Positions 9,228 to 19,386 are shown, numbered from the stretch's first letter. The stretch is 64,000 nt of DNA from Methylobacterium radiodurans (GCF_003173735.1 NZ_CP029551.1:4417001-4481000), one strand, 5' to 3'. Program-made: numbers and translations. The notes: a model not told the origin generated them from the sequence alone.

Positions 9228-10313
9228 TCAGCGCAGCTTCAGCGTGGCGAGGCCGGCGAGCGCCAGGATCACGGCGATGATCCAGAAGCGGATGACGACC
9301 TGCGCCTCCTTCCAGCCCTTCTGCTCGAAATGGTGGTGGATCGGCGCCATCCGGAACACGCGCTTGCCGGTGAGCTTGAACGAGGCGACCTGGATGATCA
9401 CCGACATCATCTCCAGCACGAACAGGCCGCCGACGATCGCCAGCACGATCTCGTGCTTGGTCGCGACCGCGATGACGCCGAGGAGGCCGCCGAGCGCCAG
9501 CGAGCCGGTATCGCCCATGAAGATCTGCGCGGGCGGCGCGTTGAACCAGAGGAAGCCGAGCCCCGCTCCGATCACCGCGCCGCAGACCACGGCGAGCTCG
9601 CCCGTGTCGCGCACGTAGTTCACCTGCAGGTAGTTCGCCGTGAAGGAGTTGCCGACGAGGTAGGCGATCACCCCGAACGTGCCGCAGGCGATCATGACAG
9701 GAACGATGGCGAGCCCGTCGAGGCCGTCGGTCATGTTCACGGCGTTGCCCGCGCCGACGATCACGAAGGCGCCGAACAGGACGTAGAACCAGCCGAGGTT
9801 CAGGAGCGCGTCCTTGAAGACCGGGAAGGCGAGCTGGTTCTGGAGCGCGGCCGGCGAGAAGTAGGAGATCGCCGCGCAGGCTGTGCCCGCGATCAGCGCC
9901 TCCAGGAGCAGGCGGGACTTGCCCGAGAAGCCCTTGTGCGACTGCTTCGTGACCTTGAGGTAGTCGTCGTAGAAGCCGATGGCGCCGAAGCCCAGCGTCA
10001 CCATCAGCGTCACCCAGACGTAGTGGCTGCGCGGGTTCGCCCAGAGCAGGATGGCGACGACGGCGCCGGCCAGGATCATCAGGCCGCCCATGGTGGGCGT
10101 GCCGCGCTTGGTCAGCAGGTGGGTCTGCGGCCCGTCCTCGCGGATCGGCTGGCCCTTGCCCTGGCGCAGGCGCAGCAGCGAGATGATCCAGGGCCCGAAC
10201 CAGAACACGAACAGGCCCGCCGTGAACAGCGCGCCCCCCGTCCGGAAGGTGATGTAGCGGAAGACGTTGAGGGCCGAGAGCGTGCCGCTCAGGTCCGACA
10301 GGAGGTACAGCAT
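9228..10313 (-). CDS. mraY: Phospho-N-acetylmuramoyl-pentapeptide transferase
   Basis: A 361-residue integral membrane enzyme with about ten hydrophobic segments. It moves phospho-MurNAc-pentapeptide onto undecaprenyl phosphate to make lipid I. Typical motifs are [11 protein letters not shown], the metal-binding GFYDDYLKV near residue 120, [13 protein letters not shown] near residue 195, the [15 protein letters not shown] loop, and MAPIHHHFE with its conserved His triad. Start and length match the family. It lies between murF and murD on the same strand, as in most dcw clusters. Confidence 0.97.
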   Translation of the reverse strand: MLYLLSDLSGTLSALNVFRYITFRTGGALFTAGLFVFWFGPWIISLLRLRQGKGQPIREDGPQTHLLTKRGTPTMGGLMILAGAVVAILLWANPRSHYVWVTLMVTLGFGAIGFYDDYLKVTKQSHKGFSGKSRLLLEALIAGTACAAISYFSPAALQNQLAFPVFKDALLNLGWFYVLFGAFVIVGAGNAVNMTDGLDGLAIVPVMIACGTFGVIAYLVGNSFTANYLQVNYVRDTGELAVVCGAVIGAGLGFLWFNAPPAQIFMGDTGSLALGGLLGVIAVATKHEIVLAIVGGLFVLEMMSVIIQVASFKLTGKRVFRMAPIHHHFEQKGWKEAQVVIRFWIIAVILALAGLATLKLR

Positions 10314-10400
10314 CGGTTCAGCCGAGCCCGCTCTTTCCGGAAGGGAGGGGGCGGCCCCTTGGCCGGCCCGGGATGGGGTCAGGTGAGGGAAGCGGGCCCC

Positions 10401-11858
10401 TCAGGGTGTGGCGGTGCGGGACGAATCGCGCTGCGCCGCGGCGTCCGCGTAGCGGGCTTTCAGCGCCTCGACAATCCGACCCATGCGCATGCTGTTCGAG
10501 CCCTTGACCATCAGGGCGTCGCCCGGCCGCAGAAGCTTGGCCAGCGGCTCGACGAGGTCGTCGGAGGCGGAGGCCGCGATGCCGCGGCGGCTCACCGGCA
10601 GCGCCTCGAAGAGGTGGCCCATCCGGGTGCCCGCGGTGAAGACGAGGTCGATGCCGTGGGCCTCGACCGCCTCGGCGAGGCCGCGGTGCTGCGCCTCGCT
10701 GGTGGGGCCGAGTTCCAGCATGTCTCCGAGCACCGCGATGCGGCGCCCGCGCGGGCCGGTCTCGATCCCGGCGAGCGTCGCGAGCGCGGCGCGGGCCGAG
10801 GCGGGGTTGGCGTTGTAGCTCTCGTCCACCAGCCAGGCCTCGCCGCCGGGCAGGTGCAGGGCGGTGCGCGCGCCGCGTCCCGCAGGGGGGCTCAGCCGCG
10901 CGAGGGAGAGGGCCGCCTCCGCGAGGTCGGCCCCGAGCGCGTGGATCACCGCCAGGACGCCGAGCGAGTTCATGGCCGTGTGCCGGCCGGCGGTGCCGAG
11001 CCGGTAGGTGACGGGCTGGCCCATCACCACGGCATCGACCACCGAGAGGTCGGGGCGCAGCACGATGCGCAGCGCCCGCACGTTGGCGGATTCGTGCTCG
11101 CCGAAGCTGATCACCCGGCCGGCGGGCGAGGCCTGGGCGTGGGCGAGGAGGCGGGCAAAATTCGGGTTGTCGCGGTTGATCACCGCGACGCCGCCGGGCT
11201 TGAGCCCTGAGAAGATCTCGCCCTTGGCGTCGGCGATGGCCGCGACCGAGGGAAAGTGCTCGATATGGACGGGCTCGACCGTGGTGATCAGCGCCACGTC
11301 GGGCTGGACCTGAGCGGTCAGCGGTAGGATCTCGTGGGCGTGGTTCATGCCGATCTCGAAGACGCCGTAGCGCGTCTCGGCGGGCATCCGTGCGAGGGTC
11401 AGGGGCACGCCCCAGTGGTTGTTGTAGGAGGCGACGGAGGCGTGGGTCGGCCCCTGCCCCGCCAGCACGTGGCGGAGCGCCTCCTTGGTGCCGGTCTTGC
11501 CGACCGAGCCGGTGACGGCGACGACCTGCGCGGCGGTGCGAGCGCGGGCCGCCCGGCCGATCGCCCGCATGGCGTCGAGGACCGGATCGGGGCCCTGCCC
11601 CGGTACGGCCAGGACCGGGCCGCGGCCGGCTAAGTCGGCGGCCCGCGCCTCCGCCACGACCGCGGCGCCTGCCCCCTTCTCCAGCGCCCCGGCGACGAAA
11701 TCGTGCCCGTCGCGGGCCTCGCCGCGGATCGCGAAGAACAGGTCGCCGGGCTGGAGCGTGCGGGTGTCGATCGAGGCGCCGCCGATCGGGCGGGCCGCGC
11801 CGATGAGCCGGCCGCCGGTGGCGGCCTCCAGGGCTTGCGGGGTCCAGAGGTCCGTCAT
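10401..11858 (-). CDS. murF: UDP-N-acetylmuramoyl-tripeptide--D-alanyl-D-alanine ligase
   Basis: A 485-residue cytosolic Mur ligase that adds the D-Ala-D-Ala dipeptide. The N-terminal UDP-binding part has SIDTRTLQPGDLFFAIRG. The ATP loop TGSVGKTGT is near residues 116-124. It continues with SYNNHWGVPLTLARMP (MurF-specific) and GMNHAHEI. The C-terminal domain has DESYNANPASARAAL and RRIAVLGDMLELG. Family length is about 450-480, so this is normal. It follows murE after 57 nt; that spacer contains one short palindromic repeat. Confidence 0.97.
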   Translation of the reverse strand: MTDLWTPQALEAATGGRLIGAARPIGGASIDTRTLQPGDLFFAIRGEARDGHDFVAGALEKGAGAAVVAEARAADLAGRGPVLAVPGQGPDPVLDAMRAIGRAARARTAAQVVAVTGSVGKTGTKEALRHVLAGQGPTHASVASYNNHWGVPLTLARMPAETRYGVFEIGMNHAHEILPLTAQVQPDVALITTVEPVHIEHFPSVAAIADAKGEIFSGLKPGGVAVINRDNPNFARLLAHAQASPAGRVISFGEHESANVRALRIVLRPDLSVVDAVVMGQPVTYRLGTAGRHTAMNSLGVLAVIHALGADLAEAALSLARLSPPAGRGARTALHLPGGEAWLVDESYNANPASARAALATLAGIETGPRGRRIAVLGDMLELGPTSEAQHRGLAEAVEAHGIDLVFTAGTRMGHLFEALPVSRRGIAASASDDLVEPLAKLLRPGDALMVKGSNSMRMGRIVEALKARYADAAAQRDSSRTATP

Positions 11859-11915
11859 CGTCTGTCCGATTTCGCTGCGGATTCTCCCTCCCCCGATGAG
11901 GGAGAGGCAGAGCCC

Positions 11916-13367
11916 CTACCGGTCCGCGATCGCGGCGCGGAGCACGTCGTGGTCCGAGAACGGGAGGGTGCGATCGCCCACGATCTGGCCGGTTTCATGG
12001 CCCTTGCCGGCCACCACCAGCACGTCGCCGGGGCCGAGTTCGCGCACCGCCGTGCGGATCGCCTCCGCGCGGTCCCCGATCTCCTGGGCGCCGGGTGCTG
12101 CCGCCAGGATCGCGGCGCGGATCGCGGCCGGGTCCTCGCTGCGGGGGTTGTCGTCGGTCACGACGACCCGGTCGGCGAGCCGCGCCGCGATGGCGCCCAT
12201 CAGCGGGCGCTTGCCCCGGTCGCGGTCGCCGCCGCAGCCGAAGACGAGTGCGAGGCGACCGCTGGCGAAGGGGCGCAGCGCGGTCAGAACGCTCTCCAGC
12301 GCCTCCGGCTTGTGGGCGTAGTCGACGAGGCAGAGCCCCCCGTTCGCCTCGCCGATCCGCTCCATCCGGCCGGGCACGCCGGTGAGGTGGTCGAGCGCGG
12401 CGAAGACGCCGGCCGGGTCGGCGGCACCCGCGGGCGTCGCCAGGACGAGGCCGGCGGCGACCAGCGCGTTCTCCACCTGGAAGGCGCCGACGAGCGGCAG
12501 GCGCACCGTGTGGCGCCCGTGATCTCCGTCGAGGTCGAGGCCTTGCGCGAAGCCCTCGGTGCGGGCGGCCGTGAGGCGGATCGCATCCCCGCCCCGGCCC
12601 GTGGTGCGGACCGGTCGGCCCGCCGCTTCCGCCGCCGCGATCACCCGCTCGGCGAAGGGCCCGTCGGCGTTGATGATCGCGGGCCGGCCCGCGGGCAGCA
12701 GCGTGTCGAACAGGCGGAGCTTGGCTGCGAGATAGGCCTCGATGTCGGCATGGTAATCGAGATGGTCGCGGCCGAGATTGGTGAAGCCCGCGGCGGCCAG
12801 CCGCACGCCGTCGAGGCGGCGCTGCTCGATGCCGTGCGACGAGGCCTCCATGGCCAGATCCGTGACGCCCTCCTCCGCCAGCCGTGCCAGGGTCTCGTGA
12901 AGGGTGACCGGGTCGGGCGTGGTCAGCGAGCCGTACCGCGCGCCGCGGTTCGTGACGATGCCGACCGTGCCGAGGCTCGCCGCGTCGCGGCCGAGCCGGG
13001 CCAGGATCTGCCGCACGAAGTCGGCGACCGAGCTCTTGCCGGCCGTGCCGGTGACCGCGACGACGGTCTCGGGCTGGCGCGGGTGGAGCGCGGCCGCGGC
13101 GAGCGCCAGCGCACGGCGGGCGTCGGGGACCGCGATCCAGGGTGTGCCCGCGGGCAGATCGGCGGGCTTCGCGCCCTCCCCCGCGACGGCGACCGCGCCG
13201 GCACCGGCGGCCGCGGCCGCGAAGGCTCGCCCGTCCGCCTTCGTGCCCGACACCGCGACGAAGACCATGCCGGGCGCGGCCCGGCGGCTGTCGGCGGTGA
13301 CCGCGGACGCGGGCAGGCCGGCGACGTCCGCGCCGGCCTCCGGGAACAGGGTGCCGAGCGTCGTCAT
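11916..13367 (-). CDS. murE: UDP-MurNAc-L-Ala-D-Glu--meso-diaminopimelate ligase
   Basis: A 483-residue Mur ligase that adds the third amino acid. The ATP loop VTGTAGKSS is at residues 105-113. The C-terminal half has the motif TDDNPRSEDP; DNPR at this place is the known determinant for meso-diaminopimelate rather than lysine, which fits a Gram-negative wall. EASSHGIEQRR and NLGRDHLDYH are also visible. The ATG overlaps the ftsI stop as ATGA (4 nt), so translation is probably coupled to the septal transpeptidase gene. Confidence 0.97.
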   Translation of the reverse strand: MTTLGTLFPEAGADVAGLPASAVTADSRRAAPGMVFVAVSGTKADGRAFAAAAAGAGAVAVAGEGAKPADLPAGTPWIAVPDARRALALAAAALHPRQPETVVAVTGTAGKSSVADFVRQILARLGRDAASLGTVGIVTNRGARYGSLTTPDPVTLHETLARLAEEGVTDLAMEASSHGIEQRRLDGVRLAAAGFTNLGRDHLDYHADIEAYLAAKLRLFDTLLPAGRPAIINADGPFAERVIAAAEAAGRPVRTTGRGGDAIRLTAARTEGFAQGLDLDGDHGRHTVRLPLVGAFQVENALVAAGLVLATPAGAADPAGVFAALDHLTGVPGRMERIGEANGGLCLVDYAHKPEALESVLTALRPFASGRLALVFGCGGDRDRGKRPLMGAIAARLADRVVVTDDNPRSEDPAAIRAAILAAAPGAQEIGDRAEAIRTAVRELGPGDVLVVAGKGHETGQIVGDRTLPFSDHDVLRAAIADR

Positions 13368-15409
13368 CGCCCGTCGACCTTGTCGGCGTGGTAGGCGCCG
13401 AGCTTCACCATCAGCGGGAAGGGCTTCACCGGCGGTTCGAACTGGGGCGGCAGGCCGAGGATCGGCGCGACGCGCTCGATCACGCGCCCCGTCACCACGC
13501 CGGAGTTCCAGGCGGCGGTGGCGTAGCCGCCCGATTCCGGCAGGCCCTGCGGCTCGTCCATCAGGGTGACGAAGAGGTATTTCGGGTTGTTCATCGGCGC
13601 GGCCGCCATGAAGGTGGTGAACAGCCGGTTCTTCACGTAGCGCCCGTTGATCACCTTCTCGGCCGTGCCGGTCTTGCCGCCGACGTAGTAGAGCGGGATC
13701 GAGGCCTTCTTGGCCGAGCCCTCGACCGCGTTGAGGCGCATGATGAAGCGCATCGCCTCGCTGGTGTCGGAGCGCAGCACCCGCGTCGCCTTCTCCATCG
13801 CCGCGTCGGGGGTGGTCTTCAGGAAAGTCGGCGTCATCAGGAAGCCGCCGTTGGCGATCGCCGCGACCGCGGCCGACGCCTGGAGCGGGGCCACCGCGAG
13901 GCCGTGGCCGAACGCGATGGTGATCGTGTTGATCTCGGTCCAGCGCGGCGGGATGATGGGGGCGGCCGATTCCGGCAGCTCGGTGCGCAGCCGGTCGAGC
14001 AGGCCCATCTTCTTCAGGAAGGCCTTGTGGCCGGGCACGCCGACGCCGAGCGCCATCTTGGCCGAGCCGATGTTGGAGGAGTGCGTGAACACCTCCGGCA
14101 TGGTGATGACCCGGTTGGTGCCGTGGTACTCGTGGATCTTCTGCCGGCCCCAGTTCAGCACGCCGCCGCGGGTGTCGAAGGTCGAGTTGACGTTGAACTT
14201 GCCCGATTCCAGCGCCATGGCGAGCGTCATCGCCTTGAAGGTCGAGCCCATCTCGTAGACGCCTACATTCATCCGGTTGATCCGGTCGGGCGAGAGCGCG
14301 TCCTTCGGGTCGTTCGGGTCGAAATCCGGCATCGAGACCAGCGCGATCACCTCGCCGGTGGTCACGTCGAGGATCATCGAGGCGCCGGCCTTGGCCTTGA
14401 AGTGCTCGATGCCCCAGGCGAGCTCGTCGCGCACCGCGAACTGGGCGCGCAGGTCGAGCGAGAGCTGGACCGGCTTCAGGTCGGTCTGCTTGGCCACGAA
14501 GCCGAACTCGTTGAGGGCCTTGTTGCCCTGCGTGTCGATGTACTTCTCGATGCCGGCGATGCCGATATTGTCGAGGTTCGTCGCACCGATGATGTGGGCG
14601 GCAGCGACCCCGTTCGGGTAGACGCGCTTGTGGTCGGGCAGGAAGCCGATGCCCGGGATGCCCAGGCGGTGGACCTCGGCCTGCTGCTTCGGGGTCAGCT
14701 CGCGCTTCACCCAGATGAAACCGGGATCGGTCTTACCGCGGCGCTTGAGCCACTCCTTCTTGTCCTCGATCTTCTTGCGCAGGTCGCCGGCGTCGAGCGT
14801 CGGCAGCACCGCGGTCAGAAGCTCGACCGCCTCGTCCACGTCGTAGATGTTGCCGGGCTCGGCGAAGACCGAGACGGTGCGGATGTCGGTGGCCAGGACC
14901 TCGCCGTTGCGGTCGACGATGTCGGGCCTGATCGTGGTCGTGGCGGCGGCCGCCACCGCGTGCTCGTTGAGGCCCTTGCCCGGGAAGGCGGCGCGGTAGA
15001 TCAGCTTGCCGCTGATTGCCCCGAATACGCCGAGGAAGGCGAGGCCGACGATCGCGACGCGGGTGTGCGAGCGCTCGATGGCGAGGCGGAACATCGACCC
15101 GACGAGATCGGCGAGCGGGCGCCGCCGCGGCCGCAGCGCCGCGACCGCCGCCGCCAGCCGGGAGGCCTCCTCCGGCGCGACCACAGCCTCCGGGGCTTGA
15201 ACCTCCGGGCCTCCGGCTTCCGCCCCGTGGCCGGCCTCGGGATGTTCGGCAGCCGCCAGGTCCGGAACCGGCTCGTGCGGGTCCAGGTGCGCGATCGTGA
15301 AGGGCTCCGCGCCGGGGTGGCCGAGGGCGTCGCCGGGCGCGGCGGATCCGGCCCCCGACGCCTCGGCCCGGCCTCGCGCGTCGTGGGTGTGGTGGGCGTC
15401 TTCGGACAC
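13364..15409 (-). CDS. ftsI: Septal peptidoglycan transpeptidase, PBP3
   Basis: A 681-residue class B penicillin-binding protein. It has one membrane segment (about residues 117-137), a dimerisation domain, then a transpeptidase domain with the Ser nucleophile in GSTFK, the SSN motif in THSSNIGSAK, and KTGT in VGGKTGTAEKV. It cross-links septal wall with FtsW. The GTG at 15409, 6 nt after ftsL, is the likely start. It leaves an unusual cytosolic N-terminal extension of about 105 residues rich in His, Ala, Pro and Glu. A Met near residue 106 would give a conventional N-terminus, so the true start needs checking. Confidence 0.94.
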   Translation of the reverse strand: MSEDAHHTHDARGRAEASGAGSAAPGDALGHPGAEPFTIAHLDPHEPVPDLAAAEHPEAGHGAEAGGPEVQAPEAVVAPEEASRLAAAVAALRPRRRPLADLVGSMFRLAIERSHTRVAIVGLAFLGVFGAISGKLIYRAAFPGKGLNEHAVAAAATTTIRPDIVDRNGEVLATDIRTVSVFAEPGNIYDVDEAVELLTAVLPTLDAGDLRKKIEDKKEWLKRRGKTDPGFIWVKRELTPKQQAEVHRLGIPGIGFLPDHKRVYPNGVAAAHIIGATNLDNIGIAGIEKYIDTQGNKALNEFGFVAKQTDLKPVQLSLDLRAQFAVRDELAWGIEHFKAKAGASMILDVTTGEVIALVSMPDFDPNDPKDALSPDRINRMNVGVYEMGSTFKAMTLAMALESGKFNVNSTFDTRGGVLNWGRQKIHEYHGTNRVITMPEVFTHSSNIGSAKMALGVGVPGHKAFLKKMGLLDRLRTELPESAAPIIPPRWTEINTITIAFGHGLAVAPLQASAAVAAIANGGFLMTPTFLKTTPDAAMEKATRVLRSDTSEAMRFIMRLNAVEGSAKKASIPLYYVGGKTGTAEKVINGRYVKNRLFTTFMAAAPMNNPKYLFVTLMDEPQGLPESGGYATAAWNSGVVTGRVIERVAPILGLPPQFEPPVKPFPLMVKLGAYHADKVDGR

Positions 15410-15414
15410 GGGCG

Positions 15415-15825
15415 CTACCTCGAAGCCGTGGTCGGCGTGCGGGTCGTGGTGACGGTGCGGGTGAGCGAGCCGGTGGTGCGCGGCTCCGGCGCGCCGTCCT
15501 TCGGCGTCGCGGTGGCGGCGAGCAGCCGGCCGATCTCGTCGCCGCGCTCGGGCCGGGCCGGCAGGTCGCTGAAGCGGCCGAGATGGCTCACCCCGATCGG
15601 CTCGAGGGCGAGGTGCTTGGCCACGGCCGCCTGGAGCCGGTCCGGCCGGGTCAGGAGCTGCCACTCGGCGCGCAGCACCGCGATGGCCTGCCGCTCCTTG
15701 TGCAGAGCGGTCTTCAGCTTCGAGACCTGACCGCCCTGGTAGAGCGTGTCGTACTTGATCGAGTAGGCGTAGATCGCCGAGGCCACGAGGCCGCAGACCG
15801 CCAGCAGGTTGAGGAGACGGATCAC
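15415..15825 (-). CDS. ftsL: Cell division protein FtsL-like
   Basis: A 136-residue protein with one N-terminal membrane segment (about residues 3-21), then a short coiled-coil stretch ([20 protein letters not shown]) and the short [17 protein letters not shown] region typical of FtsL, ending in a Thr-rich tail. FtsL links FtsB/FtsQ to FtsW-FtsI in the divisome. Sequence conservation in this family is low, so the call relies on topology and position between rsmH and ftsI. The GTG start overlaps the rsmH stop as GTGA. Confidence 0.88.
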   Translation of the reverse strand: MIRLLNLLAVCGLVASAIYAYSIKYDTLYQGGQVSKLKTALHKERQAIAVLRAEWQLLTRPDRLQAAVAKHLALEPIGVSHLGRFSDLPARPERGDEIGRLLAATATPKDGAPEPRTTGSLTRTVTTTRTPTTASR

Positions 15826-16874
15826 CGGCGTGCGCCTCCGCGCGGTTCGGGCAGGCTGGCGAGGGTGCGGATCGCGTCGAGCGGCGCGGGCGCGGGCGCG
15901 GCGGTCCGCTCGGCGGCGCGGAGCTTGGCCGAGCGGGCGCGCGGGTTGCGCGCGGTCTCGGCCTCGCCGGGCAGGATCGGCCCCTTGGTGACGGGCTGGA
16001 AGCTGCGCACCGGCACGTCGCCCGGCAGGGCGCCCGGCAGGTGGCGCGAGCCCTGCGAGGAGCGGCCGCTGCGGGCGGCGAAGAACTGCTTGACGATGCG
16101 GTCTTCGAGGGAATGGAAGGTTACCACGGCGAGCCGGCCGCCCGGCCGCAAGGCCCGCTCGGCGGCGTGGAGCGCGCGGACCAGCTCGCCCAGCTCGTCG
16201 TTGACCGCGATGCGCAGGCCCTGAAAGGTGCGGGTGGCCGGGTGAATGCCGCTGCCGGGCTCGGCCCGGACGACGCCGGCCACGAGGTCGGCGAGCTGCG
16301 CCGTCGTCTCGATCCGGCCGCGGCGGCGCGCCTCGATGATCGTGCGGGCGACCGCGCGCGCCCGCCGCTCCTCGCCGTAATGGTAGACGATGTCGGCGAG
16401 CACCGCTTCCTCGGCCTCGTTGACGATGTCGGCCGCGCTTGGTCCGTCCGCGCCCATGCGCATGTCGAGCGGCCCGTCGTGCCGGAAGGAGAAGCCGCGC
16501 TCCGGCTGGTCGAGCTGCATCGAGGAGACGCCGATGTCGAGCACGACCCGGTCGGCCAGTCCCCCGCTGGTCTCGCCCTCGCCCGTGTCGGCAAGCAGGG
16601 CGTCGAGGTCGCCGAAGCGGCCGGGCACGAGGCGCAGGCGCCCGCACGCCTCGGCGACGAGGCCGGCGCCGGCCGCGATGGCGCTGGGGTCGCGGTCGAT
16701 CGCGACGACGCGTAGCTCCGGCTCGGCCGCCAGCATGGCGCGGGTGTAGCCGCCCGCCCCGAAGGTGCCGTCCACGGCGAGCGCCGCGCCCGGAAGGGCG
16801 AGCGCCGCGATCACCTCGTCGAGCAGGACCGGGATGTGGGGTGCGGCGGGGACCTGGCCGGCCGGCCGCTTCAT
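15822..16874 (-). CDS. rsmH: 16S rRNA (cytosine-1402-N4) methyltransferase
   Basis: A 350-residue SAM-dependent methyltransferase acting on C1402 of 16S rRNA. The start region [13 protein letters not shown] is the family hallmark, followed by [15 protein letters not shown] (SAM loop, about residues 38-52), [33 protein letters not shown], and [15 protein letters not shown] near the C-terminal end. The ATG at 16874 has a GAGGG-like site upstream; longer readings extend into low-complexity sequence. It is the first gene of the dcw block here, with no mraZ before it. Confidence 0.96.
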   Translation of the reverse strand: MKRPAGQVPAAPHIPVLLDEVIAALALPGAALAVDGTFGAGGYTRAMLAAEPELRVVAIDRDPSAIAAGAGLVAEACGRLRLVPGRFGDLDALLADTGEGETSGGLADRVVLDIGVSSMQLDQPERGFSFRHDGPLDMRMGADGPSAADIVNEAEEAVLADIVYHYGEERRARAVARTIIEARRRGRIETTAQLADLVAGVVRAEPGSGIHPATRTFQGLRIAVNDELGELVRALHAAERALRPGGRLAVVTFHSLEDRIVKQFFAARSGRSSQGSRHLPGALPGDVPVRSFQPVTKGPILPGEAETARNPRARSAKLRAAERTAAPAPAPLDAIRTLASLPEPRGGARR

Positions 16875-17398
16875 CGCGCCCTCGCGGCGGGGATCGGCCG
16901 GGTAGCGGGAATCCGTTCGGCCCGCCCGCACGGGACGGCGTCTGCGCTGGATCGGCTCATGGGCACCTGCGTCCGACCGCGCTCCCGCCGACCGGAAAGA
17001 GAGGACGCCGACGACCCGGCGGGGCGCAAAGCCCCGCCCGCGGGCGCTCCCTGCGCCTCGGCAGGGCGTGCCCGTCGGGCCGATCGACGCCGTTGACGGT
17101 ATGGTTCCGGTTAACATGGGCCTCGGATGATCGTCAACGCACCCTAGACTGCCGGACGGTGCGCACCGATCAGATCGCAGCAAGGTTAACCGAACGTTAT
17201 CCGGCGGCCGGATTTGGGGAAGTATCACCGCCGGCACGCGGGCGCAGACCCGCGGGCCCGCGCGCTATTGCTCAGGCGCGCTCTCGGTTGCGCACGAATA
17301 TTTCGCACCCGTGCGGGATGTTCGTGGAGTCGCGCCAGTCTCGCCCGGTTTCCGGTGCCGGACATCCCCCGGATGCGGGATGCCGGCCGTGGAAGCGG
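16875..17398. other. 524-nt gene-free leader between rnpB and rsmH
   Basis: No supported protein gene lies here and mraZ, which often precedes rsmH, is absent. The stretch probably holds the promoter of the dcw block. One imperfect CtrA-type site, TTAACCGAACGTTATC at 17186-17201 (8 of 9 fixed positions of TTAA-N7-TTAAC), lies about 310 nt upstream of rsmH. No clear -35/-10 pair was recognised. Confidence 0.6.
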
Positions 17399-17821
<423 letters not shown>

Positions 17822-18006
17822 GGCCGGGATGCGCCGCGAAGGCCCGCGCGTCAAGGATGGGTACCGGGCTTGCCCGGTGATTGGGCAGGCCGGGATTTGA
17901 GGCAGGCGCTTGCGGCCGGCCCGGGGCGGGCGCACCCTCGCGCCGGAGGACGGCGCCCGCGCGACGCGATCCGGCCCGCGGGCGCTCCTCGCCAGAGGAG
18001 AGAGCC

Positions 18007-18168
18007 ATGACGGAGACGACCTGGACCCTCGACACCGTGCAGACCCTGCGCGCGCTCGCCCGCGAGGGGATCCCGCCCGCGGTGATCAGCCTGAAGCTCA
18101 AGCGCCCCGTGGAGGCGGTGCGCGCCAAGCTCGCCGAACTCGGCATCACGCCGTCCGCGACGCTCTGA
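18007..18168 (+). CDS. Small conserved-looking protein with helix-turn-helix-like pattern
   Basis: A 53-residue protein starting MTETTWTLDTVQTL. A strong ribosome site, CAGAGGAGAGAG, lies just upstream of the ATG, which supports this start over longer readings. The sequence LRALAREGIPPAVISLKLKR followed by PVEAVRAKLAELGI has the helix-turn-helix-like spacing seen in small DNA-binding modules (compare the W-T-xx-V start of GcrA-like proteins). I do not recognise the family with certainty and make no functional claim. It is transcribed away from rnpB and converges on the glyoxalase gene. Confidence 0.7.
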   Translation: MTETTWTLDTVQTLRALAREGIPPAVISLKLKRPVEAVRAKLAELGITPSATL

Positions 18169-18248
18169 GGGCGCAGCACCCCGCTGGTTCTGCCCGTGCC
18201 GGCGCAGGCGCGGGCTCGGGGCAGTCGACGGTGCGCTCCCGGGCCGCC

Positions 18249-18689
18249 TCACCAGCTCCCGGTATTCTCCATCGAGGCCCAGGGCTCCTGCGGCGGCTTC
18301 GCGCCGCCCTTCTGCAGGATCTCGATGGAGATGCCGTCCGGCGACTTCACGAAGGCCATGTGGCCGTCGCGCGGCGGGCGGTTGATGGTGACGCCGGCCT
18401 CCTTCAGCTGGCTGCAGAAGGCGTAGATGTCGTCGACCTGATAGGCGAGGTGCCCGAAATTGCGCCCGCCCGTGTATTCCTCGGGATCCCAATTGTAGGT
18501 CAGCTCGACCAGCGGTGACTTCGAGGCCTCGGCGCGCGCGACGTCGCCGGGGGCGGCCAGGAAGACCAGGGTGAAGCGGCCCCGCTCGTTCTCGACGCGC
18601 CGCACCTCCTTCAGGCCGAAGATGTCGACGTAGAATTTGAGGGCCCGGTCGAGGTCGGCGACCCGGACCATCGTGTGCAGATACTCCAT
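18249..18689 (-). CDS. gloA: Lactoylglutathione lyase (glyoxalase I)
   Basis: A 146-residue vicinal-oxygen-chelate metalloenzyme that converts the methylglyoxal-glutathione hemithioacetal to lactoylglutathione. MEYLHTMVRVADLDRALKFY gives the first metal His (His5), with VELTYNWDPEEYTGGRNFGH supplying the Glu and the second His. A C-terminal SPDGISIEIL holds the last metal Glu. Two repeated beta-alpha-beta modules are evident. Start at 18689 gives the usual N-terminus. It stands alone, converging on the small gene at 18007. Confidence 0.94.
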   Translation of the reverse strand: MEYLHTMVRVADLDRALKFYVDIFGLKEVRRVENERGRFTLVFLAAPGDVARAEASKSPLVELTYNWDPEEYTGGRNFGHLAYQVDDIYAFCSQLKEAGVTINRPPRDGHMAFVKSPDGISIEILQKGGAKPPQEPWASMENTGSW

Positions 18690-18930
18690 CAGGCAGCTAT
18701 CCCTCTGGTGCGGCGGGGCTTTTCCGTTGCCCTGATCGGAATGCGGCAAGGCTTGCCCTGCGCTGCGAGTGCCCGCGGAGGCTCCCGATCACCGCCGTAG
18801 CTAGGGCCTCATAGCCGGGCGAGTAGATCACGAGAAACGCCCTGATCGGGCGCCGGCCTGGTCGCAGGTGTGAAAGCAGCGCGGAACGAGGGCTCGCGGC
18901 GCAGTTCGCCGCAGGCGCTGAGGCAACATT

Positions 18931-18957
18931 TTGCAACGCCGCCGGAAGCGATATAAA
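18931..18957 (+). promoter_or_regulatory. Candidate sigma-70-type promoter
   Basis: TTGCAA (18931-18936) and TATAAA (18952-18957) are separated by 15 nt in an unusually AT-rich patch. This would start a transcript near 18965 that covers the hypothetical gene at 19069 and possibly the formate dehydrogenase genes. The spacing is 2 nt short of ideal, so confidence is limited. Confidence 0.4.
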
Positions 18958-19068
18958 AATCATTCCAACCGGGCTGCCATGTGGTATGCCAGAGATCGCC
19001 CTCCCGCCCGACGAGATGGATACGCCCATGGACGGCTCGACCGACTCTGCGAACGTGCAGGCTTGACC

Positions 19069-19386
19069 ATGGAGGCCGTTCACGATGCCGCCCACTGGGC
19101 ACAGGCCGTCACGCAGGCTTACGCAGCCGATGCCAAGCCGCCGCTGACGCAGGATCTGGTCCGGCGGGTTCAGGCCACCCTGCTCGAGGCGCTCGCGTCC
19201 GCAGACGATCAGGGTGCGCCGACCGATGTCGCGGACCGGCTTAACGCGGCTCTCGACGGCTTCGAGGTCGAATTGCGGGCGGTTGCCGGCCCCCGCATCG
19301 CGTCCCTCGACGCGGCGGCGGGTTCCGTCGTCATGGAGCACCGCTCCGAGGCCGGGCAGCCGCTGCGCGCCTTCGGCGGCCAGTAG
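19069..19386 (+). CDS. Hypothetical protein upstream of formate dehydrogenase
   Basis: A 105-residue protein from the ATG at 19069. It is mostly helical and acidic, with no signal peptide or known motif. Visible segments are MEAVHDAAHWAQAVTQAYAA and LTQDLVRRVQATLLEALA. The frame is open further upstream to 18931, but the codons before 19069 look less protein-like. A separate 26-codon frame (18987-19064, beginning MPEIALPPDE) ends 2 nt before this ATG and could be a leader peptide, or the true N-terminus if there is a frameshift. It lies 67 nt before fdhB and may be co-transcribed with it. Confidence 0.5.
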   Translation: MEAVHDAAHWAQAVTQAYAADAKPPLTQDLVRRVQATLLEALASADDQGAPTDVADRLNAALDGFEVELRAVAGPRIASLDAAAGSVVMEHRSEAGQPLRAFGGQ

